From Halicephalobus mephisto (Eukaryota > Nematoda > Chromadorea > Rhabditida > Panagrolaimidae): 64,000 nt of DNA. Each line of letters begins with the position of its first letter. The first letter of the stretch is position 1. Shown one piece after another: positions 11,670 to 23,935 of the stretch. The translations under genes were made by a program, and so were the position numbers. The notes beneath the pieces were generated by a model. The model was not told the origin of the DNA and did not search any database. It worked only from the letters and a program-made list of their open reading frames with translations. The stretch lies in the NCBI GenBank assembly GCA_009193035.1, contig SWDT01000034.1, positions 1-64,000 on the forward strand, given 5' to 3'.

Positions 11670-12861
11670 CTGATCGAATGTTTTACGTTAGAGGATAAAC
11701 TCGTGATGTGATATTTCTGTTTCAGACGTTTCTGTCTGTAGATCTGAAGGAAGAACTTGAAGAATCCAAGACCCTACACAATTCTGAAAGGAACCATCCA
11801 ATCAGCTGACGCGCTAAAAATCTAATAGCAGCAAGAAAATCTGTCTCATCTTTGATCATTCTCTGAGTCGGTCTGAATCAATGGACAGGAAGGACCTTTC
11901 CTTATTTGTCCATTGGTGACGTAAATAAACGTAATTTAGAATGACTAGAGCAGTAATGCCCTATAGTTTATCGTTATATCTTCGTTGGAAGAGCAATAAT
12001 ATATGTTTCAGGCGTTTCTGTCCTAAACCAATGAAGTTACTACAAAAACTAAAAAATACTAATTTCAGCATTGTATTCATTAACAGCAAATATCCAAGTT
12101 ATCAAATCTACTTTTGTTATTAAGTGCGGTCTTTCAGACTTATCCTGAATTTTTATTAATACCTAAATATTGTCGATGTAAATCTGTTACAATTCAATTT
12201 TACACCAACGAAGGAGAAAATTTATATATAAAGATTTTTCTTATCTCATAATGTCGAATTAAGACATTCAATCGTTCACCAAACTCAAAATAAAGAACTT
12301 CACCTTGCAAAATTTTTGTTATTATAAAAGTTATCTAACAACTAAGAGGTCATATACTTGTTACTAAAGTGTAGAACAAAAGTACTTGATTTTGAGACAG
12401 AAATGTTGCATAATCTTATATTAATGTGGCAGTGTAAACTGTTAGATTTCACCTGAATACAAGCCTAAATGTTCTTTACTTTGGCAACATTCAGTTAGGT
12501 GTGTTATTGAATTCTTTATTGCAGCTTATTGTTTGTTCACAATACTTCTTCTTTACTGAATTATGAAAGAGTTGATGGTATTATGAATTTTCTTAAAAGG
12601 ACCGAATTTAACTGAGTTTTTGTTTTAGTAGGACAACATGTACATCAATGAAAATTAATGCAACACAGAAACAACTTTATCACGTGGAGGAACTTAAGAA
12701 ATTTATTGTCTGATAACTGGTATGTTTGTTTTGATGTTTATATTTGTCCCAATTAACTATAATTGTTTTCTGATAAAAAGTTTACTGCTGTGTTAACTAA
12801 ATTAGCAATATAATATCAATAAAGTAAACATAAAATTCAATATTTATCCTTTAGCTTAGTT
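11670..12861. other. Intergenic, about 1.2 kb
   Basis: AT-rich, no gene recognised. It separates two minus-strand lectin genes. Confidence 0.5.
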
Positions 12862-14975
12862 TCAAGCACATCTCATATTTGACTTTAAGCTTGAAATCAG
12901 AGTAGCTGGATCAGACCAGGTAACAATGTTCAGTCCGTTAACCTTCTTGTAATTTGTTTGATCAATGTTGCGATTAACCAGAACAACAGTAACAGTGTTA
13001 TCGTTGACTCCCAATTGATTCACATAGTATTGAGCAAGAGATACTTTAGAATCCTCCAGAACCGATCCAGCAAAGACGACTGTGTTTACGGGTAGTCCAT
13101 CCCCATAGTTGGTTACTCCTTGAGCAACGAAGTAGGCTAGGGATCTGGAAAGATTGTTTACTTAAACAGTACTAAACTTTACTTACTTAGTAAAGTCAGA
13201 TCCTTCGTCATTTCTGTGATCCTTAGTTACTGCAACATGAGCAAGAACTTGGAGGAAATGTTTTAATCTTCTGATTGGATAATTGGTTTCACCGTAACTT
13301 GAGAAGGGAGCTGGTTGAATATTATTGGGGAAGATTTTCTGGATAAAACTGCCGAAGATAAAGTTTTTCACTTGAGTGAATTTTCGAGTAGTCAGTTTTC
13401 GGGAGACATCGAAGGAGAACGGGATGTAAGATCGACATTTTAAGGATCGTGATGGACGATTATTGAATGTTTTTGAAGACGACACATCCCTGGTTATGGT
13501 TTGAGAATCGACTGGTAGTGTAGTAATCTTGGTAGAAACAGCAGGAGCAGGACTTCCTCCCCCTCCTATTCCCGGGACTCCGCAAACAAAGGAAAAGGTT
13601 TCATTACAGTACTGGGTGTACCAAAGTCCGTTGTCATCTATGGTTACACAGAATCGATTATTAGTGAAATTATTCGGTTGCCCAGAAGCCCAATCCATAT
13701 AAGTCGTGTTTGATCCATCATCAACGTTTCTCCATTGACCTCCTAGTAAGTTAGTTACCCCAACCCAGAACAAGTCTACAGACGAAATGGCCTCGATTAA
13801 TGCTGAAAAGGATCCATAAAAAAGTGAAAATATGTAAAACAAATAACTATTTTGGAATTCAAAAAATAAATCCAATAGATGAACGAAATTTAATTAATTT
13901 TTTGCAACAGAATTGCTAAAAAAAACAGCTTCAGACTACTTTGTTATCCTTTCATGTCCACATACTTTTGATTTACATTTTTTAGATGAAACCAGGATCT
14001 AGGACTGATCTGTGAGTATATAAAAACTAAATATAATAACCAGTACTGAATATGTCATTTGGATTGGATTTGCTACTAGTACCTTGTTACATAAAATTAT
14101 ATTATTTTTTCGCTTTTACGTATGCACCATTAGCTTCGATGATATAACAATATATAATTTTCTAGTAGGAAAAGTTATTAGGTTTATCTAAAATAGGATC
14201 CAATCACTTTTTGAAGAAATTTTCTTCTAAATTTTCTGTTCCATTCTATATAATATGCACATAATGATAATCAATCGTATTATGGACCCATGGCGACTCA
14301 TATTTCTCTTTAATGTTCAAGCAGTGAGCTTAGCTTCGAGATAGAGTTCACGGTGACGGTATACGAAAAGGAGAATTCATCTAATACATCGTTAAAGTGT
14401 TTACTCTTTTTATTTCGCTTATCTTTTTTAGCATTTTGAGAAAAAATTTTCTCGGTTTGAAAAAGATTGTGTTTTATATGACTTTCAAAGACTTCATGGT
14501 AGAAGTGAAGTTCTTTTTCTTAGATTAATTTGTGTGCGATATTTCCTTAAATTTAATAATACAGAAATTTGTCATTATTTTAAGACATTTTCGCGACAAT
14601 AACTAATTTTGTATTCTATGACAAATTATCCAGAACATTCATAAGTCGGATTTAATCACTATGAAACTTAACGTCACGAAAGAAATCGATGGAATTATAT
14701 ATATAACCTAACCTATCAGTGGTTTTTCACAATAATAAACGCTTACCTCCAAGGTATGTATTGAGGAATCCATTAGGAATCGAAATGAGATGACCCTCCA
14801 TAGTTTCACAGACATATTCGGCATTGGCATAACTGAGAGGGTTGGTGCCGAAGTATACACAGTTCCAGGTGCTTCCGAGGTCGCTTGGGACAGGATAAGT
14901 ATTATTAGGGCAAGTCGGAACGACTTCGTTGATGAACGACAGCAAGAGTACAGAAAGCAGAAGGAACTTCAACAT
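12862..14975 (-). CDS. C-type lectin domain plus VWA domain protein
   Basis: Exons 14975-14747, 13802-13187 and 13144-12862 encode about 375 residues; introns are 944 and 42 bp. The signal peptide (MLKFLLLSVLLLSFINE) precedes a lectin domain with FWVGVTN and a QPN motif. The WND box has become WYTQY, so one calcium ligand pair appears lost. A Gly/Pro/Thr linker (about residues 165-200) precedes a VWA-like domain beginning CRSYIPFSFDVS and ending LKSNMRCA. It resembles the last domain of the gene at the window start most closely, for example GLPVNTV and DQTNYK in both. Read through upstream, the second exon would have an alternative Met at 13875, but the signal-peptide exon at 14975 is the better start. 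It is likely a secreted recognition protein with an unknown ligand. Confidence 0.87.
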
Positions 14976-16781
14976 TCTCGAAGTTAAACCTCATTAAAAA
15001 TGGTTATTTAGTAGGATGAAAGCTATTATATACTAATCGCTTTCTTGTAATGGTAAATTACCACGCCTATTTATTCCTTAGATAATAAAGATTAAATAAA
15101 GTTCTTGATGTAAGTCAGAAGTTAACAGAGCTCAGATGGATTCAGATGGAGATGCTCAAAACACAAAGCAATTTTTATTGATAATAAATGATCATCTCAT
15201 ATTTTTTTATTAATTTATTAAGTATAAAGTGAGTCATGTAATCCAACCAGAACACACTTTGGAATTCAGATGAACTTTGATAAAGTATAAGAACCATAAA
15301 CAGCTTTTATCGGTGGTAAGCAATCATGGATCACTTCTTTTTAAATAATCAACTTAGAAATCAGTAAATCACGTGATGTTGAACATACCAAGCTTCAAAT
15401 TTAAGTAATGTTCGATCAAAATACTTGTCGACGAGATTGAAGATTGCATTAGTGGCAAGCAGTAAAGATAAATCACCAGCACGAAAAGAAGCAAGCTGCT
15501 CTCAATGCTCTATAACACATTGTTTCGCTTTGTGCTTCTTATAATTCTCATATAGCTGTGTACCGCTTAATTATTGCATCGTTTTGCAACTCATATTTGT
15601 ATCGTGCTTCCAACTTTGGTTTAATTACCCAAGTTTGAGGTGATCAAAAATAAACGAGATCTGACCATAGTTTCGCCTAGTACTGCAATGATTAATTTTC
15701 TATTGGTTGACCGAAAATAGTTGTAGTAAGTTAGTTGTATTAAGTTGAAAGCTCTGTGGAAAAATGTAACATAATCGTCACATTTTTTTGTAAATATTCG
15801 ATATTTGTTACGAAAATTGCAAGCAGTAGTGAAGATTTTTACTTTTTACTGCGCCAAAAGTTATGTTTTTTTGTAAGTACTGTAGTTATAATTTTTAAGA
15901 AGACTTTTTTTCGACATAGATTAATTAACAAAAGGAGAGCTTAGTTCGGGCAGAGATGAATTCAGATCAGCTCTAGTGTGCACTACTTTCTAAGACTGAT
16001 TTTCGACCCATTAATCGAGATTCTTTAAGCATCGACTGACAAGACAGTGTCTTAAACTGTCTTCTGACTCTCAGAGAGACTGAGTTCCATTTTTGGGCCT
16101 ACACAGTTATTGAAATTGAAATTTCAAGAAAAGAAATATCTCGTTCTAAACTATCATTTTGGGTAAATCCTAAAAATCAAGACGAAAATCAGCTTTATTA
16201 TTCATTCATTTTTTTGAAAACAGATCTCTGGTCTGAAGTTCACTAATCTTGAGCGTTGACAACGAATTATAATAGCTTATTTTAAATTCCTCGTTAAAGG
16301 CAATTTTGATAAAAATAAAGACAAAAACGCTTAAAACTAAAGATCTCTAATCTTTTCAAAAGTTCTAAAAACTACTCTATAGTTCTAACTTTGGATTTAG
16401 AATTTACAAGTTTAATTAAATATATAAGATCCTTTTATTTGATTTTAAAAATATTTATTTGTTACATCAGTTTTATAAAGTTTTGAAAAATGGCAGTTAA
16501 CTGATTTTTTTCATTAATATTTATTTAAAATGTTTCTTGATTTTGCAATAAGTCAATACTTGTTGGAGAACTTCCGAAATTGACTAATTTATAAAGATAT
16601 CTTCTAATGATCTGCATAAATTGCATTTTTTAAAATAAATCTTAAATCAAATATCTCTCGAAATCTCCAAACTCCTTATCTGTCCTTTTTTCAGCATTTT
16701 CCTTCTCAGATGTTGTGTCTTCAATATTAAAATCAGAATCTATATGATATATAGTGCTTTTTATTTAACTTTCTTCAATTA
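14976..16781. other. Intergenic, 1.8 kb
   Basis: AT-rich DNA with no credible coding sequence. Only short open frames without family features are present. Confidence 0.5.
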
Positions 16782-17384
16782 TTAAAGTCCATGTTCCTTT
16801 TCATATTTGGCGATCAAATAAGAAAAACTGATCGGATTCTCTTCGAACGAGAGACTAGTCGTGTTGTCTGAAATCACTTTTATAACAATTAAAAACTCAC
16901 GTTTCATTCCTTTGCAGTGGCTGATTTGGACTCTTCTGTACGGGTGTCCATTGTCATCGATTCCATCAACAGCCAAGCTCAATTCCTATGGGAGTTGCGA
17001 CTTTGTATGCATGCTTCCATGCGTCGAACCTGCTGATTCTCGGTCAACTCATGGGGAACCCACTTTCCGTATTTCCAAAATTTTCCCATTTGCTTGAGAT
17101 GATAAGTGATTGTGACATGACTGCACCCAAACTTCTTAGCAAACTCACGTGAAGAAAGCCGGAGATCGTCTTCCACGATTTCCGATAAACGGTCCAGGAT
17201 GAAGTTTGTCGGAAAGATTACTGTCCCCGTTCTGGAATTCATGATGCCATTTGTGCACCGTTTTCTCAGTCACAACAGAGGAACCCATTGAATGACATAT
17301 TGCACGATATGCCTCCGGCACTTTTCGTTCATTGCGGTATTCATGAACAATGAGCATTTGAACATCACGGCGAGAAATATCCAT
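16782..17384 (-). pseudogene. Mariner transposase HTH region fused to a non-transposase C-terminus, one frame break
   Basis: From the ATG at 17384, MDISRRDVQMLIVHEYRN... KTVHKWHHEFQNGD is a Mos1-type HTH_48 domain. After HPG an extra base at about 17192 shifts frame, and the sequence continues RLSEIVEDDL...SREFAKKFGCSH...GKWVPHELTENQQ, the second mariner HTH. The catalytic DDD domain is absent. At 17029-16986 a 44-nt GT-AG intron would join TENQQ in frame to ELSLAVDGIDDNGHPYRR..., ending YEKEHGL; a second, 33-nt GT-AG intron (16900-16868) is possible. That C-terminal part is not mariner and I do not recognise it. Upstream are a TATA box and an HSE-like motif. It may be a domesticated DNA-binding fusion gene damaged by one indel (or a sequencing error), or simply a remnant. 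Confidence 0.55.
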
Positions 17385-17451
17385 TTTAAACAGAATAATA
17401 GTCGAGAATTGATACCTGAGTAAATTGTTAAAAAGCTCACTTCCCGCTGTC

Positions 17452-17487
17452 TTATATACCCCTATCATGGAAAGCTCTAGAAGGTTC
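17452..17487 (-). promoter_or_regulatory. TATA box and heat-shock-like motif before the mariner-derived gene
   Basis: On the minus strand TATATAAG (about 17452-17459) lies about 70 bp before the ATG at 17384. Just beyond it, CTCTAGAAGGTTC (17475-17487, plus-strand reading) resembles a three-unit HSF site with one mismatch. Confidence 0.35.
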
Positions 17488-20009
17488 GCGCGGAAAATAC
17501 AACATTTCGAAAAATTCGGGGAATTTCAATTTAACAACCTAATATTATTTCTATGTTTAAATACAAAGTAGTAGGGATCGGAGTAGGAATAACGTCATAT
17601 ACCAGGAAGCGACATACAATAGTTGGGCACCTTTTTTTACTGTGTGTTGTTTGGGAATATTACTTCTATCAGTCGTTTCAAAACTGACTGACTATTAAAC
17701 AATAACGCGACAACTTGTTTATCGACATTCTGTATATTAACAATTATATAACTCCAATCCACAATTAAACTTCTAATCTAATTAGTTTTCTAAGAATATT
17801 CTACAACAATCAGCATATTTCAACTCATGTCTTAATTTATTTACCAATAAGGGGGAAATTTAAAAATGAGCCATCAGTAAATATCACGTGGACATTTTAT
17901 TTCTCTGGTTCTCTATATCCATAAATCACTTTCAGAAAAATGTACTATAAGCACTTCTATTTACTTTCATCGTTGAAGAGAATTGAGAGAAACCATGTAG
18001 GATTAATGAAAGGACCCAAAATCAAAAAAATAATAAAACTAGCAGTTTCATATTAATGACTTTAGAAAGCAATCATGCAAGAATAATAATGATCTCAGTG
18101 AATATTTTACTAAATAAAGTAGTATATCAACGAATGAATTCTATACGTCTTTCTCGAAACTTTATATCAAATCAAGGATATATAAAATACTTTTAATATT
18201 ATTAAAAAGTTGCAATATTTACAATATTTCATTCCGATTTTCTCTTAATTAGTAATTTACTTTTGGGTGAATAAAATTGTGAATTTCTTTATAAAATGAG
18301 AGAAGGAAATTGTTTCAATTTTAATTTCAAAAAATTCCCTCAATTTCTAAACAAATAAGAAATTCATAATCACAATCGACATGAATCGTTTTCTAAATTT
18401 TTCTTATTTCCAAATCTTATACTTATCACAATGTATTTCAGTTCATAATTAGAACAATGAGGAGATTTTAGTAACAAATCTGATAAATTTTCTTAAATTA
18501 TAAGTACAAACACATGATCAAATAAGGAGGTTGAGTATTTACATATTGGATGGAATTGTGCAAATAATGGATTCTCTGAGTACAGTTTCGCATCAACGAC
18601 ACGTGGGAATTTTTGGTAACCATCATGCTCTCGTAGAAATAAAAAATGAACACTTTTTCAAAATTGTCCCAGATATATTTTTGAAATTCCAAGCATTCAG
18701 AATTGTCCAAGATTCTTCCATCCGTATTCCAATTACTTCGAAATTTGCACTATTTTGAGATCAGCATTGTGGAACTATATTCTTCCTAAGTAGATCTAGA
18801 AATTTCTGAATGAGATCACATGGGAAATACAACTCTGTCTACTCTTCAGGGCTAGTAATCATGTATAAAAGTGATGATAGATGCTGAGGAAATCATAAAA
18901 AACATCAAAATATCCCATTCAAAACGAGTTGCTTTGTTTTCGCTGATCACCTCGAAGACAAAATATCAAAACTCATTAGTTACATTAGAATCCAACTAAG
19001 ATTCAGTGTGGATTAAAAGTTTTTGACATAATTAAACCTTGTAATATGCGATTCATGTTTTAATGAGCACTCAAAACTAGATGATATTCAATGTCAATGT
19101 AAAAAGAGTTGAATAATCATTCACAATTCATTTCTCTTCAAGAACTCAATTCTCATCCTCTAGAATATGTAATTGAACCTCTAAGAAAAGTCTATTTGTT
19201 GTACCTTATTGTATTCGTTAACTTTAGGTAATTAAACGACATAATCACGGTTATCATATTCTAATATCACACAAGAAACGTTAAGTATTTAAGATTAAGT
19301 TATAAGTAAGCAGATTTAAGTGTTAAAGCAGATCATTGACTATCTTCCAGATGAATCACTTGCTTTCCATTCCTGATCTTCTTCTTATCTATTTAACAAT
19401 AATCATCTTTTCAATAGCGTCAACAACCTATGCTTTTCTACTATCTGTGTGCAGTTCATCTTTTAACTATAGTTGTAACTTAAAGTTTAAAAGAATTTAA
19501 ACATTCGATCACATTTTCAATAGTGATAGCAAACAAATAACAATTATAACCTTCTTTGTGACACATGCGGCTGTCTTCTTTTTTCAAGGTTAACAAAGGT
19601 TTTATAATGTTCAGACACTTTCGTTGGGAAAGAAATTTGTTTTACTTAGTTAATTTTGTATGAAATCTGCTTTCACATAGAAAGGAGTAATATGGGTATA
19701 ATTAATAGGTACTGTGTGATCAGACTCTTTTCTTATTTGATGATACAAAATATTTATAACAAAGTAAAGAATCAACCCTCACTTTTATTTTCTACCGTAA
19801 TAACGCTGCCTACTAATCTTTGAAATGGTTTCCATTTAACGAATTTGCTCTAGGACAGTTTGGCCAAATCATATGGAGATTTCCTTTTAGTTTTCTCATA
19901 TTTGCACAGTACACAATTAATAAATAGAAAAATATGGCGGAATTCACTTTTTCAGAATATATCTTCCATTTATACAAACACAGAGGATGTGGAAATGCGA
20001 AAGCTACTG
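17488..20009. other. Intergenic, 2.5 kb
   Basis: Strongly AT-rich. No gene, RNA gene or clear transposon end seen; overlapping frames at 18498-18758 lack family features. Confidence 0.45.
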
Positions 20010-20344
20010 CTACAGATAAAAAATATCTTCATTTTCAAAGTCAAGCAGTACCAAACGAAAAATCAACCTAGGTTTATCTGCAGCATCAGCATTCAAGATA
20101 CTGATGTTTGGTGTGACTGATCCAACAAACTTCCCAGTTTCAACCAGAAATAGAGTAACAAGTTGTTTGAGAAGACAGGTTTTGCACTGAATTCTGCCAT
20201 ATTTAGTTGATACAGTGTGCTTCTCGAAAGGTTTGGGATCAGTTGTATCGCCGTTTTCAAGCTATTTACAGTAACTCCTTGGGGGATTTCCTCATTGGTT
20301 ATAAGCCTGTGATAGAAATGTATTATTCTTTCTGAAAGATGAAC

Positions 20345-20775
20345 TTACATGCTGCAAATTCTTTGGAAATACCGGTGCAACCTCAGTATAGTGCAGTAAG
20401 ATGCTGCAGTTTGCTTTTTTATCTCTGGAAGTGGCTTTGCTTCAACAAAGGACCAGAAAATATAGGCGATTTCTCTCAAAGAGATTTTACAACACTCCAG
20501 TACAGTGTTTTTTCGGATACTTCGTCGAGGGCAGCCATATGTCTTCCACTGTCGGCATTTCCACTGAAATTTATCACAAACTCCTAATATCCTCAACAAT
20601 CGTCTACCTTGAATCCGTCAGGACATTGTTTCCATCCAGCAAGTTCCATCTGTTCACCACATTTGTCGCACATCATGGTGGATGGAATAATGCCGGAGTG
20701 TTGGTACATTTGAATCAAATCGAAATTCGGAGTTTCAAAGTAAACTTTTGGATTTTGAACATCCCAAAGAAACAT
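20345..20775 (-). mobile_element. Merlin/IS1595-type transposase, N-terminal zinc-ribbon and HTH fragment
   Basis: Two exons, 20775-20608 and 20563-20345, joined across a 44-nt GTAGAC...TTTCAG intron, encode about 128 residues. The first holds a CxxC pair (MMCDKCGEQM) and GWKQCPDGF. The second continues WKCRQWKTYGCPRRSIRKNT, then a helical region ending RYFQRICS. The CxxC...CxxxxxxxC ribbon followed by RSIRKNT and an HTH is the standard front end of ISXO2-like transposases, which in nematodes are mostly Merlin elements. The catalytic DDE domain was not found downstream. A GTAAGT donor follows the last codon block, and open frames continue on the minus strand to about 20010 without recognisable catalytic residues. 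It may be a domesticated or dead copy. Confidence 0.6.
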
Positions 20776-22861
20776 TGAACGTATTTAGTGTTTTTGATTG
20801 ATTGCTAACTTTCTGAAATATGTTAATTATCTAGATTAATCTGTATGATGTGATGGGACTTAACTTCAGTGCTTAAATATCAAGTGAGGCTATCTAACTA
20901 GACTCAAGAAGAAATGATATCGATCTGAAAGAATTCCTATCGTTTCCCCAATTGTGTCTGTAAATTGCAAACAATTCGCTGATTGGCTAGGCAATTTCTT
21001 ATTAGCAAGCGCCCAATCAGTGCAAAAAGGAGGAGTCTATTCGCAAAAAATGAGTTTGCTTACGTGATTTTGCGAGAATCAATTTATTATTTAAATTTAG
21101 TTTGAAATCAGCAGGAAAATAGTAATTCATAGATGTACGAAAAGTGATGGGAGTATCATACATCTAGTGCTTTTTTGCAAGGATTTAGGGAAATTGGTTG
21201 ACACAATCCAGGAGATTCTCGAATACTTGAAAATTAATTAGCTCTACTTAAATAACAGAGAAGAAATCAACAGTATTGAAATTAATTGATTCCAGTGTTA
21301 TGGAATTCTAAAACGCTCAACAAGTCAGTTATTAGATTGGATGAGGTAGTTAAGATCTGAATTAGAATTTATAATACAATCAGATAGGGAAATAATATCC
21401 TTAAAGCACACACCATGTTTTATTTAGAAACAGATGAATTGTGATAGGATTTCAGAACAATCTATTGTTTCTGCTTTTGTTAAGAGCTACAGTTCAAAAC
21501 TTTATCTATGCAACTGAAAACTCATCACCCGTGTAACACTAGTTTAAAAATTGCTCATATATGTAACACAAGTCTTTTTTGGTGTTGATTTTAAAATTCA
21601 AAAATGATTTCTCTCCATTGCTGTTTCATCTTGTATTTAACCACCTGATACTCAGATATCAAAATATGTTATTATGAGGGAACTAAATTAATATAAAAAA
21701 AGCGTACTAGATCTATCACATCTTTACACACATTGATATTTTTTTATCATAAATTCTGAAAATTAAACGAAATAAATAGATTTTCAGGAGTGAATAAATA
21801 ATATATCTTTGCTGTGAAAATTAAATTCAGTTGTTAATGAAATTTCTTCCACAGAATGGAGGAACAAGTTTGTATGCAACTATATACAAGAAATAGTTCT
21901 AGTGTACTAGATATATAAACTAAGCACAATCCATAAGTGCATTATTTCAAGCTATCGATGTATAAATTATAATGTATCGATATATTACACATTATTCACC
22001 ATCTTTGTGCTGCAATAATGAATATTTTAAACACTTCTGATTTTGGTATTCCATGTATTTTCAGAGTTCAGATTGTTAATTAGGAATCAACCATGAACCT
22101 AAAGCATGAAAACAGTATTATGCAGCGCTTTGCCATTAAATGACAAATACTAATGTAAGTACGCACTGAGTGTAAGGTATTTAGAAATAAATGAAATACC
22201 TAGCTCTATCGCTGACTTTCAGTTTTACATAATGAGTAGATGAGATTTCTAATTTTAATCTTTTAATTAATTAGTTTAAACGGCAATGTTAACCAAATCC
22301 TAATGAATCATGGTTTTTGCAAAGTCGTAGAAGGCACTGGATTCCCTTCCTTGAACTCACCTGGTTTCAGTTCTCCTTATTCGGGATTTTAAGACTAAAG
22401 TTATCCAACTGAATTAACTAAAGCTTTGATAATTACATAAAAAATTTACTCTATAATCTAATAAGAAAGATCTTGAAGAGCCGTTCATTTCAGAAGTATT
22501 TCGGATTTCACTATCATTGGAAACTCCATTCAAAGATGAATTATTAAGATGCTCACAGAAAATACAAAATATATGGATAAAAACATTTCATTGGGGTTTA
22601 AAAGTGAATTCTAAATATCGGCGTTTCAAATTATAGAATACGATAAGAGAGCAGAAATTTAGAAAAATGGAAAACGAAAAAGCTACAGTAACTTACCGAT
22701 TGAGGTGTGGCAATTTGATAATTTCCTTTTTCATGGAGATTGAAAGAATTCAAATGTTTATCCGCCGTTGTTCAAACACATGGTATTTTTTGTGACAGAT
22801 TCCCGGATTTAGAGTACGGTAGGCGTGTTTAGAAGAGATTTGAGACAATGACTGAATTTAG
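20776..22861. other. Intergenic, 2 kb
   Basis: AT-rich, nothing supported. It contains the upstream region of the ShKT gene. Confidence 0.5.
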
Positions 22862-22869
22862 TATAAATA
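22862..22869 (+). promoter_or_regulatory. TATA box of ShKT gene
   Basis: TATAAATA sits 52-59 bp upstream of the chosen ATG (22921) and 13 bp upstream of an earlier in-frame ATG at 22882. That earlier ATG would probably precede the transcription start. Confidence 0.55.
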
Positions 22870-22920
22870 GGGATCCGAAATATGGAAGAGGTATCATTTG
22901 GGATCGGGAATAATCTCACC

Positions 22921-23935
22921 ATGTTTGGGCAAATCTTCGTATTTCTTCTATGCTATGTTGCAGCAGTGCAAGCAGCAGGGCCTTTCTGTCCAGATGCTAC
23001 TAACGAAAATCTAGTAGAATGTGAAGGTTTCTTCTGTCAAAATACGGATCTGAATGCTGGACTAGGAGCTTTACTACCATCAGCTACTGTCTGTGAAAAC
23101 GAACTGCCGGATGCAGATTGCCAACGTATCTTCCCGTGTACAGGTTATGCATATGGAGCATTGACGACCACTACTGGTGTTACTGGTAATCCTGCTGGTA
23201 CTGCTAATACTGCCGGTCAAATTTGTGATCCAGGATACACCGCCGTTACTGGAGATGTTCTTACTCTCTCACCCCCAGCAAATTTGCCTATGGTGCGAGC
23301 TCCTGGCTGCAGCAGACCGGAATTGAGAGATACAGCCCTGCAATGTAAGATCTGTATTGAGATTTCTCTCCTTCAATAACTTTTCAGGTGCCAGACAATG
23401 TGCTATGTGCTGTGAAACCGCAGCCTACAATTGTGAAGACGACGATGATTCTCCTATTGACTGCGAATTGAATAGGAACAAGTGCACGGTTTCTAATTGG
23501 ACTGATATCATGGCTACGTACTGTCCCCAGACTTGCGGTCTTTGCACTTCTGGAACATGTACTGATCTTAATTCTGGATGTAGCACGATGACAGCCTTGT
23601 GCAAAAATGTCGACTGGTTAAGTTATATGACTACTAACTGTGCAAGAACATGCGGAACTTGTTCAACATCATCAACAGCCACTACCACTAGTTCTAGCTG
23701 CTCCAACATTGCTTCGAACTGTGCTGAGAATGCCGGTCTCTGCACCAATTCAGTCTACAGATCCTTGATGTTGCAGCAATGCTGTGCCACATGCAGTGGA
23801 ACATCTGGAGGTTCATCCTGCACTGACTCATCGACATCTTGCTCCAACTGGGTCAGCAATGGCTTCTGTTCCAGCACTTTCTATACAACTGCTCAAAAGC
23901 AACAATATTGTGCGAGATCTTGCAACCTCTGTTGA
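22921..23935 (+). CDS. Secreted protein with four C-terminal ShKT domains
   Basis: Exons 22921-23344 and 23388-23935 (43-nt intron) give about 323 residues. The start at 22921 was chosen because it begins a clean signal peptide (MFGQIFVFLLCYVAAVQA) and the upstream in-frame ATG is too close to the TATA box. The N-terminal half is a Cys-containing region (FCPDATNENLVECEGFFC) typical of nematode ShKT proteins. The C-terminal half holds four six-cysteine ShKT modules, ending near YCPQTCGLC, NCARTCGTC, CCATCSG and YCARSCNLC. The third lacks the usual final spacing. Ser/Thr-rich linkers join some modules. Such proteins are abundant in nematode secretions, including pharyngeal-gland and cuticle-associated ones. 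The ShKT fold is a disulfide scaffold and does not by itself indicate toxicity. The exact role is unknown. Confidence 0.88.

Noticed and set aside
11718..21628. CTGTTTCA motifs at 11718 and 21621 as 21U-RNA (piRNA) promoters.
   Set aside because: Only isolated copies without clustering; piRNA loci in nematodes come in dense clusters.
22882..22920. Upstream in-frame ATG of the ShKT gene.
   Set aside because: Only 13 bp after the TATA box and would hide the signal peptide; the ATG at 22921 is preferred.
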